From: Voacanga thouarsii
Taxonomy: Eukaryota; Streptophyta; Magnoliopsida; Gentianales; Apocynaceae
Assembly: GCA_026120185.1 (NCBI GenBank)
Contig: JANUWF010001176.1
Location: 6,085,501 to 6,149,500, forward strand
DNA: 64,000 nt
Reading direction: 5' to 3'
A program made the translations under genes and the position numbers. This document shows, piece after piece, positions 24,101 to 36,262 of this stretch; positions within the stretch are counted from its first letter, which is position 1; the number at the start of each line of letters is the position of its first letter. The notes under the pieces were generated by a model. That model was not told where the DNA came from, made no database searches, and saw only the letters and a program-made list of their open reading frames with translations.

Positions 24101-24376
24101 ATGTTCAAATTATTTTATGAAAGTATACTTGATGAGACTTCGCTTCATCAAGGAGGACAAGCACAAGAAGGGGGAGACACGACACAAGGGCCAATGATGA
24201 GGACAAGGACAAAGCTATTCCGAGGAGGGCTCCAAGCATTTATGAAACGCCACTTGAAGATGGAAGCTTCTTGGGAGGCAACTGATGGCTTAAAGGAGCT
24301 TAATTTATTAACAATTGGTGAAGAATATCAAGAGAAGGTTAAGAAAGATGAGAAGGAAACTAAGGAGATTGAATGA
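24101..24376 (+). pseudogene. C-terminal tail of a gypsy gag-pol polyprotein
   Basis: The frame contains TQGPMMRTRTKLFRGGLQAF followed by a charged tail (EEYQEKVKKDEKE). The pattern GPxTRxRxKxxxxAL is the typical end of Reina-like gypsy polyproteins, after the integrase. Nothing of the integrase itself is seen upstream. It directly precedes an LTR, as expected for the 3' end of such an element. Identification rests on one motif. Confidence 0.55.
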
Positions 24377-25160
24377 GTAAGCTTTAAATTGAGCACTATC
24401 GGCTAAACAAAAAGTAGCTGGCACTGAATCCATCTGTATAGCCAGCGACGACCTTGTTCTGGTTTTCCTTGTAGACAGAGTATAGTCGGCGTCGACCTTA
24501 AGTGGCATAACCAGTGCTGGCTTACTCTAGGACCCAATCTCTTGTTTTGTGCATTTTAATATTTTCTTCGACTTATTTCCATTTTTAATGCTTTGTAATG
24601 ACCTTTTTTAACTCAAACTTATCTTACAACCTCACTAAACTAATTACTAGGGTTGGGGTTGTATAAATACCTCTTTATATGATTTGACAACTTAATCAAC
24701 ACATAATATTCAAAATCATGAAGAAAGTCTTGAGAGATTTTACCTCCTTATTCATCTTTTGATCAAGACCAAACTAAAGGATTAGTCCACCATTTGTTGA
24801 GCTTTTAAAATCTTAGGATAATCTAATTTGGTTTTTCTTTATTTGGGTCTTAAAAGCTTTGTTCTTCTTTGGTTCTAATTTGAATTCCAATTGGGTGCCT
24901 TATAGTGTTCTACTTCCTTATTCTTGAATTCCTTTGTTGTTTCAAGGGTATTGGGTGAATCTATAATAGATCTTACTAATTTTCTTGTGGGTCTTTAAAG
25001 CTTTGATCTTCAATGGTTTGTTAGATTGTAGGAAGATAGCTTATATCTCGTTTAGACACTAAATTTCCTTGTTTTAGTTACTTTGAATTGTGTTGTGAGA
25101 TTGGGCCATTTAATCCCTTTGTCCACCAAGAAAAAAACCATCCAAAGATTATATCAAAGA
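24377..25160 (+). repeat. Probable LTR of a Reina-like gypsy element, boundaries uncertain
   Basis: Lies between the polyprotein tail and a probable initiator-Met primer site. Contains worn palindromic hexamers in two pairs at 24420/24444 and 24488/24513, and TATAAATA at 24662-24669. I could not fix the terminal TG and CA, so the limits are approximate. Confidence 0.5.
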
Positions 25161-25163
25161 ATT

Positions 25164-25178
25164 TGGTATTAAAGAAGG
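25164..25178 (+). promoter_or_regulatory. Probable worn primer binding site, initiator tRNA-Met
   Basis: TGGTATTAAAGAAGG resembles TGGTATCAGAGC, the usual initiator-Met site of Copia and many gypsy elements, with transitions. It follows the probable LTR. Confidence 0.45.
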
Positions 25179-25632
25179 GTAGCTTTGATTCCAATCAAAG
25201 CTAGCATTTAAGAAAAGAAGGCAAAATAAGTTGAAGAAAAACAAGGTGAATCCCGTAGCTCAAAAAAATAGTTCAAAAAGGTCAAGAAATCTTTCATTTT
25301 TCTTGTGTTTCTTAAGCTGAATTTACTTTCTAATGTTGGTATATCACTTGGGAACAAATTTTTTTTTATTTTTTATTTTTGTGATTAATTTAGACTTGTA
25401 AGACAAGGTGTTTAATAAATGTTCTATGAGGATGCTTGTGTCTATAATTGAGAGTTGTGACTTCTTATTTACATTTCTTAGGTAATAAGGACTTAGTTTA
25501 TCATGCTATTATTGAATTCCATAATCATTGAACACATCTTTGTTATTGCTTACTTGTGATCATTTGGTTCTTTGTAGCTCTACACACTAGTTGAACTTGT
25601 CTTTTCGTCTCTTGTCAATTCTTGCTTGTTTC
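25179..25632 (+). other. Leader of the Reina-like element, interrupted by the Copia insertion
   Basis: Non-coding sequence that continues at 46853 once the Copia element is removed. It ends in GTTTC, the left copy of the Copia target duplication. Confidence 0.5.
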
Positions 25633-28601
25633 TGTTAGCCCTAAGGGCTTTTTCCTATGTTTTGACTTATGACAAATATTGATGTGAACTAACTCGTATA
25701 ATCTATATGTGGTAGGACATGTTTGACCTCTGTTCTTCAAAAGCATTCAGATATGATTATTTGGCAACTCTTCAGTAATTAAATTCAAGAATGGAAGATC
25801 AAATTATATGGAGTTGCATACCAAGAAGTCCTTATAAGAAGAACATTAGACTAAGAAGTGTTATTAAGGTATTTCTATTATTTCCTATGTCTCTTTACCT
25901 TTTGATTCAATTGATTTTACCTCGAAGCATACAAAGAAGTAGATTTCAATGTTTTGAAAATCTCAGAATTTTGGATTGAGTAGTTTAGATGAATCTGAAT
26001 CCAAAAGACTCGTCCAAAATCCTGTAAACTGTGTTAAAATGTTTCTGCCTAAAAAAGTGCTATTTTCGACTTATCTTTTGGATGCATTGTTGTCCGAAAC
26101 TTGAGTCCAAAATACAGACAATTTTAACAGAAAAATTATAGTCATTTTTATTGCCGTTGGCACTTTACTTTTTGGCTCTATAAATAACCTCTAAGCAAGA
26201 TTAGACACAAGATTTTTGAAACATTCTTCTAAGAAACACTATTACTCAACGTTTTCAAAAATCTCCTTTTATCAAGTGCTTCAAAGTGAATTTATATTAT
26301 GTCAAAGGTAAAAGTGCTTGTATTTTGTATCTTAGTGAACATCTGCTCAAATTAGCGAGCTTTTACTGTTCTATTGGTATTCAATCTCCTTTGTAGTTTA
26401 AGGTTATGGTGTAAAACCCAGTTGTGGTGAGCCTTGATTGGTGAATGTATCAAGGTTATGGTGTAAAACCCAGTTGGGGTGAACCTTGATGTGATTGTTT
26501 GATTGAGAGGTTTTGGAAAACCTAGTGTGGTGATCCTCTCTTGTATGTAGTACAATTTGATTTCATTAAGTGGAATAAATGAAATCTGGTTGAAAATCCT
26601 TAAGTGTGAACTTAAGGTAGTGGATGTAGATCTTGGTAGATCGAACCACTATATATTCTATGTAAAACCCGAGCCAAAACCAACCTTAGAGTAAGGGGGT
26701 TGGGATGCATATCATATTTTATTGCATGTTTAAATATATTTTTATATGATTTTATATGCATTGAATTTGTGTTTTATAGTCTAGATGGCTTGATTATGAT
26801 TATTGAGTGAGAAGGGTAAAATGGTAATTTTTGCCTGAGGTGAAAATATGGAGATAGCTTGGGAATTGAATAGGAAAATATTTTTAGAGAGGAAATAGGA
26901 ACAAGAGTTGTTGTGGTGTAGTAGTTAGAGCTTTGGAATTAATTCTTGAGGTCTTGCGTTCGAATTCCATCATAGAAGCTTTGGCTAGATTAAATTTTAT
27001 TTTTGCTTAGTGGAGGAAATTTCGGTCTTATGAGTTTAGAGTAAGGTAGGGATGACGGTCCTAAGAGAGAGATGTTAGGAGTATTCTCATTCCACTCCTT
27101 TACTCTACTCGAATTTCTCAAAGGGAATTCATTTTCCCTTGATCCTTAATTTTCCTCAATTTTCAACTTCTTGGTTTGATCAAGATGTTCTATCCATTTT
27201 CTTTCCAGAAATTTCAGTAAAATGCTGTGATTTTGTGAGATCAAAATGTCCTAGTAAAAGGCTTCTCATGGTCTGAAAAATGTGGAAGAATGGTAGGAAA
27301 TTCCAAGGGGAAAAATCCCTCTAGTAAGCTTGCTGAAATTTCACTCTAGGCTAGTTCATCCTACTTCTTAGAATGAGCTGAAATTTTTCAGCTTATTGTA
27401 CCTTCAAATTGTCGAGCTTCTTAGATGACTTTCCCTCCCAAATGCTGCCAGAAAAATAGTATTAAGATCAGTTTGAAACATGAATTATTCCTGCCATTTT
27501 CGGACTGCACAAAGATGGTGCAAAACCAGAAAAAAATCCTGTACAAATCGTAGCTTTGGAGGTCCAAAACCAAGCTGTTTTCTTTCAGTTTTTGTACAGA
27601 AACTTAGCCATGTTTTTCCTCCATGAAGAAGGCTGGAAACCAGCCTTGAATACCCCCGAAATTCCCCTTCAAACTCTCTACAAGTTGGCTGGAAATGGCA
27701 GCCGAAAATCTACCCAGAAAATTGCTATTCAGCAAAAAACTGTGCAGGAAAATTTTCCAGCTTTGGTTCCTATTTCTCTTCTAGCCAAAACTCCAACCTT
27801 ATTCTACAAAAACCTTCCCTAAACCTCCATTAACAGAACTCCATTGTCCTCCCTAAGTTCTGCATGAAAATCCAGCCATGGATGACTAAAAGATTTCCAA
27901 AAAAATTCTGCAATCATTCCTTGATTTGGATACCAAAATTCCAGCTACCATGATTTAACAACTTTCTATAAAATATACCTCAAACAACCAGACCTTCTCT
28001 CCACCATTATACTCCAAAATTTCGGCCACCCTAAGCCTCCTTCAACCAGCTTTCATTCAACCAAAACACTGCCCAGAAATTCGTCCATGGCAGATCTCCA
28101 AAAGCTCTCCAATAATCAAAGATATTCTTGTGATATCTAGTTTCCAAATTTGCTTCCCAAAAATATTCTTCAAAGATTGTAACAACTAACCTTTCCTTTT
28201 CCCTTCCAAATCAGAGAAACAACCCCCTAAACCCTACAGAAATTCAGCCAGCCCTATCCCTCACAGAAATTCGGCAGCTACACACTACAATCTCTCGAAA
28301 TCTCTCAAGCTCCAAGAACACACACACTACACCAAGAACACCTACTCCTTCCTTTCACCTAATACCTCTCCAAATCACTTCAAACTACCTCTAAAAATTC
28401 TAGATTTCATCTATTCATTACTGTGAGTCCATCCGTACCATTTTTAACATCAAACTCCAAAATCTAACTTGCAATTTTGGATCAAAAACCAGAAATTTCT
28501 GTTAAGGTCAAGAACACCTTCAAGGTAAATTTATTCTAACAGCTTCATCTTCTCCAATCTTGATCTCTAGTGAGAGCCTATGTGAATAAACATGCTAATG
28601 G

Positions 28602-28638
<37 letters not shown>
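28602..28638. repeat. (CT)n microsatellite
   Basis: Uninterrupted CT run within the solo LTR. Confidence 0.95.
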
Positions 28639-28639
<1 letters not shown>

Positions 28640-28858
28640 GGCCGAAAATTCCCCTCTCTTGGTCGGATGACTTTTTCTCCCATGAACATGCTTTCGTCAT
28701 CTCCCATGGACAAAGTTAGACATCTAGGAGTGGAGATCTACTCTAAACTCCTTCAAGTCATTCATCAACCAAGTAAGTACCTTCAATCTTCCCTTTTAAA
28801 CTCTAGATTCATGTCTCTAGGATGATGATGATAGTAGGTGGATGGCGATAGGATTTAA

Positions 28859-28861
<3 letters not shown>

Positions 28862-28900
<39 letters not shown>
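28862..28900. repeat. (TA)n microsatellite
   Basis: Uninterrupted TA run within the solo LTR. Confidence 0.95.
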
Positions 28901-28905
<5 letters not shown>

Positions 28906-31291
28906 AGATTGAAGCATGAATATATGTATGATTGTGAAGGAGACGAGATTTATGCATGGAAGGATTATCTTGGATGATTATATGATGATTTGAGGTTGAT
29001 GCATGTCATAGGTAGTATTTGTGATGAAGTATGCTAGAGATTATGTCACATTTGGTGAATAGGATTTATATTCATGTTGGATTATTCAAGCCACGATCAT
29101 ATTTATGCTAGGAAGGGTTAGATCATATTTTGATAAATTGAGATCTATGCTTGTATGCATGATTTGGATGATTTGATGAATTGAAGGGTTGTATATGTTC
29201 ATGATTGTGGTTAGCTATGGGAATATGATCATGATCTAGTTATTCCTAAGCTAAATTTTATTTCATTAATAAAATATTTAATAATATGATTTTTCTAGTA
29301 AAATTTTGAAAACCATGGGAAAATGTGGATTTGGTCTTTTATATAAAATAGTGATATTTTAGTCAAATAAATAATAGTTTTTGCTAGAAAAAAAAATATT
29401 TATATTATTTAAAATAATAAAATCAATTAAAGCCTTTTATGGAAATAATTATAATTAATAAAATATTTATTACTAAAAATTTAATTATTATCTTTTAATA
29501 AAAACTCATTAAGGATTTGCTTATTATTTTTCAAGCAAGACTCATTAAATTTATTTTCAACTAATTGTAGTTATCAATTATTTTCTAACAACTAAATTAT
29601 TAATAAATCATTATTTTACCTAATTCTACCTAGGACTTTTCATCAAATAAACTCTAAATTATTTTAGCAAGATTTAAACCTTCAACTTATTAGTACCTAT
29701 TTCCCAAACTCTAATTATTTTAATATCAAACTAGATTTATTTTATAAACCCTTTTTATTTATTATTGAGCCTTAAAGTTTGGGACACTAGGGATATGATT
29801 GTAGTAAGTTGAGTTAGTTTTATTTGAGAAAGTGAGTCTTTGGCTTGGGTTTGATTGTGGTTTGTATTTACCCTATGCGGGGTTAGGTCAGCTGTTGGAG
29901 ACCTTTGTTGTGGGTAAGGATCAGGTAAGCTCCTGCATAAAATCTGTTTGATGCAAAATGTTTATTATGGCAAGCCAAGTGTAGAGGGCATGGACACTCA
30001 TTTATGTAAAGGCAATTGAGGGTTAAATCCTTTCTTATTTCAAACATTTGAATTATTTAAAAGCCAATGAGCAGATTTACTCAAACTCGAACTCTTTCTA
30101 AAACTGATTTTGTTAAAGACTTTGGAAAACCCATAAATTGCCATTTTCAAGTGGAATTGTGTTTTGTTCATTTTCTTCCCAAGTAGGATATGTTACGTTG
30201 AGTACTCAATGGGGGTAGACTGGTAGTGCTAGTTTTGAAGAGCAAGAGTGAGTCTTCTGGCAGGAGGCCTCCTCCAGAAGATGAACTCAACTTAGAGAAT
30301 CGTCAGTACTACTTAGTCATGCTGGTCCGAGCTAGCAGTTTTTATTTCAGTCAAGTTATTGTGTTTTGCCGGAATGGACACCCGGTTGTTGTTTGGGTAT
30401 AGAGAAGGAGGAGTATTTTGCCCGGTAGGCCGATCACCTACCTTTAGTCAATCTACACAAAGTGTCGGCATTCTGACCGGCAGTATGCACAAAGTGTCGG
30501 CATACTGACCATCCGGTTATGGGGCCCAACGTGTGGTAACCCATAATCCTTTCTTTCGAGTGGTTGATCTTATAAATTATGTATGGCTGGAAAAGTCAAA
30601 ACGCCACTCTTGCTTTTTGACTAATGTTTATTGCTTGCTAATATTTCTCTTATAAAGTTTTTATACTCTGCATCCACGAACTATTTCCACTGAACACCCA
30701 AAGCACACATGGACTTACTGAGATTTCTGTCTCATCACCTTTTCACCATGATTTCAGGCCGATCCTGCTGTGGGGATGAGTAGCTTGTGTTATCTGCCTT
30801 GGAAGAGAATTTTGTCTTTTATTTTTATGTATTGCTTTGGGGAGCTGAGAGTGGATGATTTTATTTATGGATTTGTATTTCTTTTGGGAATTCATGGTTT
30901 TATTCGTGGATTTATTCTTGGGTTGTAATAAATTTTAAGTTAAATTATTATTTTCATTTCGCTATTTTAATTGTGTGACCTAGTTATAAAGACCCTTTGT
31001 CCTTTGGACGGGGCGACATCCCCAGCCCTAGCGGGCCTAGGTAGCGGGGTGTTACATTCTGTGTCTCATTTCCTTTCGTTATTCAATTACTACTTTGTGT
31101 TTCTTTCTTTGTCTGAATCTGGATATATATCAAATAGTTCTTGGATAGCTTTTTTTTTTTTTTTTTTTTTTGGTTACTATAAAGTTGGTCCAAGTAACTT
31201 GATGATCATCATTATTCTGTATATCAAACGAGTCAACTTTTTTTTTAGCTTGTCAAAAACCTTATTCACCCCCCCTCTAAGGTTGTTCATT

Positions 31292-31302
31292 TGGTATCGA
31301 GC
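31292..31302 (+). promoter_or_regulatory. Primer binding site of the Copia element, initiator tRNA-Met
   Basis: TGGTATCGAGC two bases after the 5' LTR, close to the canonical TGGTATCAGAGC. Confidence 0.8.
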
Positions 31303-31339
31303 TTGGTCTACATACTCTTAGTTTAACAACCTTGTAGAA

Positions 31340-34300
31340 ATGATCTTCATGGCAAGCTCATCATCTCTTTCATATGTTGAAGGGTTTTCAACGAATCATC
31401 CTCCTTTATTCAATAGAAACAACTATACTTTCTGAAAAAATAGTATGAAAATCTATGTGTATTCTATCAACTTTGAGTTATGAAGTTTGATATAAAATGG
31501 TTCTTTTATTCTGTCAAAGATGATTGATGGCATAAAATTACCTAAATAGAATGATGAGTTTAGTATGGAAGACAATGCTAAGATGACTTTAAATTTTTAA
31601 GTTATGAACATTTTATGTTGTGCACTTTATGCGATTGAATACAACCGTGTTAGTGGTTGTGATTCAGCCCATGAAATGCGGAGATTATTTGAAGTCGCCC
31701 ATAAGGGGAAAAACCAAGTCAAAGAATCAAAACTGGGGCCTTAATGTTATGAATGTAAAAGTACTGATCACTTTATTGCCAACTGTCCTGTTGCAAAAGC
31801 TAAGGAAGGAAGAACGTTTAAAAAGAAGAAAGATCTGAAGGCAAAAAAAGGTAAAGGATTGATGGGACCTTGGGACCTAAATGTAACTGAGTCCGAAGAT
31901 GGAGATTGTGAAGATGAAAGTGCCAACATATGCTTCATGGCTTTGGAAAATGAGGTAAACTCTTCTACATCTAATGTCATGCCTAATTCGCTTATATCTA
32001 TGACTAAAAAGTAAGTTGATCCAAGTGAGTTGTTAAGTGATATGTTTCATAAATTAAAAAAATTGTCCAGAAAAAAAAAGAAAAAGAAATGAAGTTGAAG
32101 ATTAAATGTTTGATGGAAGAAAACAAAATATTGTTAAATGATAACAAAATATCTCGAGTCACATATGTCTGCTATCATTGAGAAAGATGTGATCATGACT
32201 GCTTTGCAATGTGCATCTTTGGAAAATAAAAATTTGTGTGATAAAATTCAAACTCTTAAAAGTATGGTTAGCACTTTTAACGACATGAAAAATAGAGTCA
32301 ATGATCTTATCAATTGTATTGAAAAATTCACAAACGGTAAAAATAATCTGGAAAAGTTACTCAGAACTTAACATCAAATTGGAAACCGAAATGGCTTAGG
32401 ATATAGACATAAGGATAAGGACAAAATTTAAAAGCCTATATTTGTTTATGCTGGAAATCGAAATGGCTTAGGATATGAATATGAGAACAAGAACAAAAAT
32501 AACAAGTCTCAATATGTTAAAACTGCTTTATCTTCCAGAATACACAAAGCTTGCACATATTGTGAAAAACTGGGACATATAGTTTTAAGATGTCTTATTA
32601 AAAGAAAAGTGGAATCCAGTGGAATAACATTGTGGAAAATAAAAGAAAACGTTACTATCCTTCATAGACCCAAGAAAATGTGGGTACCAAAAATCATTCC
32701 TCCTTCTTATGTATAGATACAGTCTTTGAGCTTCACCAAGTGGTTCTTGGACAGCGGTTGTTCAAGACATATAACTGGAAACGCAGCTTTGTTAGAGGAT
32801 ATTCAGACTACAAATGAAGGATTTGTTATATTTTGAGATAAGAAGAAAGGAAAATTCTCGGCATTGGTAATATTGGTAAAGGTTCTTTAACAATTATAAA
32901 ATAAGTTTTATTTATTGATGATTTGAAATATAACTTGCTTAGCATTAGCTAATTTTGTGACAATGGTTACAAAGTCATCTTTGAAAAGGATTCTTGTTCT
33001 ATACTTAACAGTGCAAATCTTGAAACAATCTTTACTGCCAAACGTATGGGAAATGTATATGTGTTTTATCTAAATGACCTTGTAATTAATAGTATTAGAT
33101 GCCTATCCGTACATGACAATAATGGTTATCTTTGGCATAGAAGATTAGGTTATGTATCTTTTGATTTGCTAAATAAATTTTCTTCAAAAGAAGTTGTTAG
33201 GGGACTGCCAAAAATGAAGTTTGATAAACACAAAATTTGTGATGCATGTCAGTTTGGGAAATAAATCAAAACCTCTTTTAAACCAAAGAAAATGATTTCT
33301 AACTCAAAACCACTCGAATTAATTCATATAGATTTGTTTGGACCAATGAGAACTGCTAGTCTTTGAGGTAAGAAATATGCATATGTACTTGTTGATGATT
33401 TTTCTAGATTTACTTAGACTTTATTTCTTGGACAAAAGGATGAAGCCTTTTCTAAATTTTCGAAACTGATTAAATGCGTTCAAAACTCGATTGGATGTAA
33501 ACTAATTTCTATTAGAAATGATAATGGCAAAGAATTCTGCAACAGTGACTTTACTCACTTCTGTGATGAAAATGGAGTCTTTCACAATTTTTCAGCAACA
33601 AAAACCCCTCAATAAAATGGTGTTGTTGAAAGAAAAAATCTCATTTTGTAAGAAATAGCTAGATCAATGCTTTGTGAAAATGTCCTTCCAAAATATTTTT
33701 GGGCGGAAGCTGTTAATGTAGTGTGCTATATAATAAACCGAGTTATGCTAAGACCATTTTTGAGAAAAACTCAGTTTGAACTTATATTTGACAAAACTCC
33801 ATCTATTTCTTATTTTAAGGTATTTGGATGTAAAAATTTTATCCTAAATACCCAAGATAATCTTAGAAAATTTGACAGCAAGTCCGATGAGGCCATATTT
33901 CTTGGTTACTCTTCCAACAAAAAGGCATATAGAGTATACAACAAAAGAATTCTTTGTGTAGAAGAATCCGTGCATGTTGTGTTTGATAAATCTAACATTT
34001 ATACTTTAAAAAGAGATGATGATGATGAAGGAAGTTCAAAGGAAGTCAAGTTAGATCAACTCAAAGCTCTACCACTAAACACTCATGCAAAAGAAGAAGA
34101 AATTGAAGAGCTGCAAGCTAAACAAGGAAAAGAATAAACTGAAGATTCTACGAATCAACAATTACCAAAAGACTGAAAATACAAAACAAATCATCCCAAA
34201 GAACAAATTATTGGGGATCTAAGCTATAGAGTTAAAACTAGACGGTATTTCATTGACAACTTTGTTCTTCTCTTAAATATTGAACCTAGCTATATTAATA

Positions 34301-34580
34301 TCACATTGCATGATGAATTTTGGATTATTGTTATGCAAGAAGAATTAAATCAATTTGAAAGAAATCAAGTTTGAAAACTTATCCCTAGACCTCTTGATCG
34401 TCCTGTTATTGGTATAAAATGGGTATTTAGAAATAAACTTGATGAAAACGGGGCTGTGATTAGAAATAAAGCTAGATTAGTTGCACAAGGATTTAATCAA
34501 GAAGAAGGTATCGATTATGATGAGACATTCGCTCCTGTTGCTAGACTAGAATCCATTCGAATACTTCTTGCCTTTACATC
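31340..34580 (+). pseudogene. Copia gag-pol, first part: gag, protease, integrase, start of RT
   Basis: Gag opens at MIFMASSSS and keeps PPLFNRNNYTF. Its middle is deleted, joining LFEVAHKG directly to the knuckle CYECKSTDHFIANC. A coiled-coil-like segment and a tandem NRNGLGY duplication (about 32378-32498) precede the second knuckle CTYCEKLGHIVLRC. Protease is WFLDSGCSRHITGN. Integrase shows LWHRRLGY, CDACQFGK, HIDLFGP, DNGKEFCN and NGVVERKN. RT begins IGIKWVFRNKLDENG and reaches FAPVARLESIRILLAF before the nested element. At least ten stops are present. The product would package, cleave, reverse-transcribe and integrate the element RNA. This copy cannot. Confidence 0.9.
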
Positions 34581-36155
34581 TGATAGGACCTAAATTAGTC
34601 ATATTTTTATTAGTTATTTGAGGCTCTTTTGTAATACATTCTGTTCAAAAACTAGTTATGTTCCTTCATATTTGAGATTTTACCCTTAGAAAGGTATTTT
34701 GTGCATTATTTTAGATTGGAGGGGTAAAATAAAGCAAAAATGTTGCAAAACAGAATAGACGTGGCGCCGGCCAGGACAGAGGAACCGGCGCCGGCTATGT
34801 GCTTCTTGCACACACTTTGAGGCAACAAAAAATTGTTGAAACAGGACCAAAACATAACTAAATCGGCGTCGGCTGTACTCTGGACAACATTGTGGGGAAA
34901 TCAAGAAAAATCGGTGAACGATTGAAGAAATAGAACACAACCAGTGCCGGCTCTAGTAGCCAAGGCGGCGCCGGCTGTACTTTGTAGATAAGGCGGAACT
35001 TTGATTTTTGCACGCAGTTTTTGTTAATCTATAGAATTTTAGTATCTTCCTACTTCTACTAGACCAAGAACCTTACACCAACATGTTTAGGCACTTCCTA
35101 AGCCTATAAATAGATAGAAAACACAAGAGAAATGGGAGAATTCATAGAGCATAACAAAAAATCACTCAAATCAAAAGAGGAATTCTTTAATTCAAGGAGG
35201 TGCACAATGTAGAGACTTAGGTATATTTTAGAGTGCATCACCAATATTTTCTCGAGATAAATAAATCAAGGAGGATTATGTAAGAGGGTCTACAAAGGAA
35301 GAAGAAGGAAACTTGTCTATGAGTGCTTTTTTTTACTTTGTTTTCTTTTTCTTGAACAATGATGTGTTAATTGTTTTATTGTAATTTGGCATTATTTTAG
35401 GTATTCATGATTTTTAGAGTTATTTGATCTTTTGATTAATTGATTATTATTCTTGGTATTTAATTACGTGTGCTTATTACGAGATTAATTGGTTGTTTCT
35501 TTCCATTAACTTATTAGACTAAAGGAGTTGATGGTAGTCTCAATTCATTGATTTCATATTTATTGACTATTAACTTACTAGACCAAGGGGGTTAATTGCT
35601 GAGGACTGAGAAATTAAAGGTTAATTGATGTCTGCCAGGCCAAGGATTCATTGATTAATTTCATACTTTAAATTTTCCAGACCAAGGAAATTTAATTAAG
35701 GACTGTGTTTAATACATCTTTTGGGTGAATTAGTTGAGACAGACCAAGTGATACTAATTTATTTAGAAGATAGTGATTTCATAGATTGACCAAAGAAGTG
35801 AATCTATGTTAATCCTTTATGATGCCAAGAGAATGATTGAATACTTTAAGATAATGTTTGTCAAAATAATAGTTTAAGTTGCATACTTCTCCATCATTGG
35901 CATGTATATTTTATTTTATTTTATTTTATTTTTCTTTTTATTTCTTTTTCATTTTATTAAGTCGGTTAAACATTGAAAGAAAAGTGATCAATGCATACTT
36001 GTTCCTGGAGGATCGACACTCGTTTGAACCCTATGCTCTGTTAATGATGAGTACGCTTGCTCATATGTGTAATTTAGGGTTAATGTTTTAATTTAAACTT
36101 GATTGGGAATGTGCTTATTTTTATATGATTTTTATACTCAAATAAATACGCATTA
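34581..36155 (+). repeat. 5' LTR of the TR-GAG element
   Basis: Hexamers at 34763, 34787, 34865, 34943 and 34967. Compared with the 3' LTR, one 24-bp unit between the third and fourth hexamers is missing. TATAAATA is at 35105-35112, 138 bp after the last hexamer. The end reads CATTA in place of CATCA. Confidence 0.9.
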
Positions 36156-36161
36156 AGTTTT

Positions 36162-36180
36162 TGACGCTGTTGTCGGGGAT
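36162..36180 (+). promoter_or_regulatory. First primer binding site, worn tRNA-Asp
   Basis: TGACGCTGTTGTCGGGGAT after the LTR. A second site lies 82 bp further on. Confidence 0.7.
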
Positions 36181-36243
36181 TAGGATATTTTTCTATTTCA
36201 TCATGGAGGTATTTTTGAAAAACTTGATTTGACATCAAATTTT

Positions 36244-36262
36244 TGGTGCTGTTGCCAGGGAA
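36244..36262 (+). promoter_or_regulatory. Second primer-site copy, tRNA-Asp
   Basis: TGGTGCTGTTGCCAGGGAA, preceded by ACATCAAATTTT, which resembles an LTR end. Sequence after it is colinear with the sequence after the single site at 53201. Confidence 0.7.

Larger units (their letters stand above)
26661..31056 (+). mobile_element. 4.4-kb solo LTR of a Tekay/Del-like gypsy element, inside the Copia 5' LTR
   Basis: Begins TGTAAAACCC and ends GGGTGTTACA, forming terminal inverted repeats like those of the LTR at 56569-59783, with which it shares long blocks (for example the hairpin at 30253-30281 and the stretch CGACATCCC near the end). Flanks TTCTA (26656-26660) and TTCTG (31057-31061) form a 5-bp duplication with one transition. 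No internal region is present. It contains a CT run (28602-28638), a TA run (28862-28900) and a 32-bp tandem duplication near 30456-30512. Small frames within it, such as 27556-27822, are not genes. Confidence 0.85.
25633..31289 (+). repeat. 5' LTR of the Copia element, split by a solo LTR
   Basis: LTR sequence covers 25633-26660 and 31057-31289, about 1.26 kb in all, matching 45591-46847. TATAAATA at 26179-26186 is the likely promoter. Just upstream are several copies of TTTTGGAY and GTCCAAAA in both orientations. A 50-bp tandem duplication of GGTGTAAAACCCAGTTG lies at about 26400-26490 and is shared with the 3' LTR. Confidence 0.88.

Noticed and set aside
27556..27822. 88-codon frame inside the 4.4-kb solo LTR, and 57396-57861 in the related LTR
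   Set aside because: Both lie in LTR sequence whose ends and target duplication are clear. The two frames do not correspond to each other.
26661..31056. A short non-autonomous element in place of a solo LTR
   Set aside because: I looked for an internal primer site and a second LTR copy and saw neither. Similarity to the 56569-59783 LTR runs to both ends.
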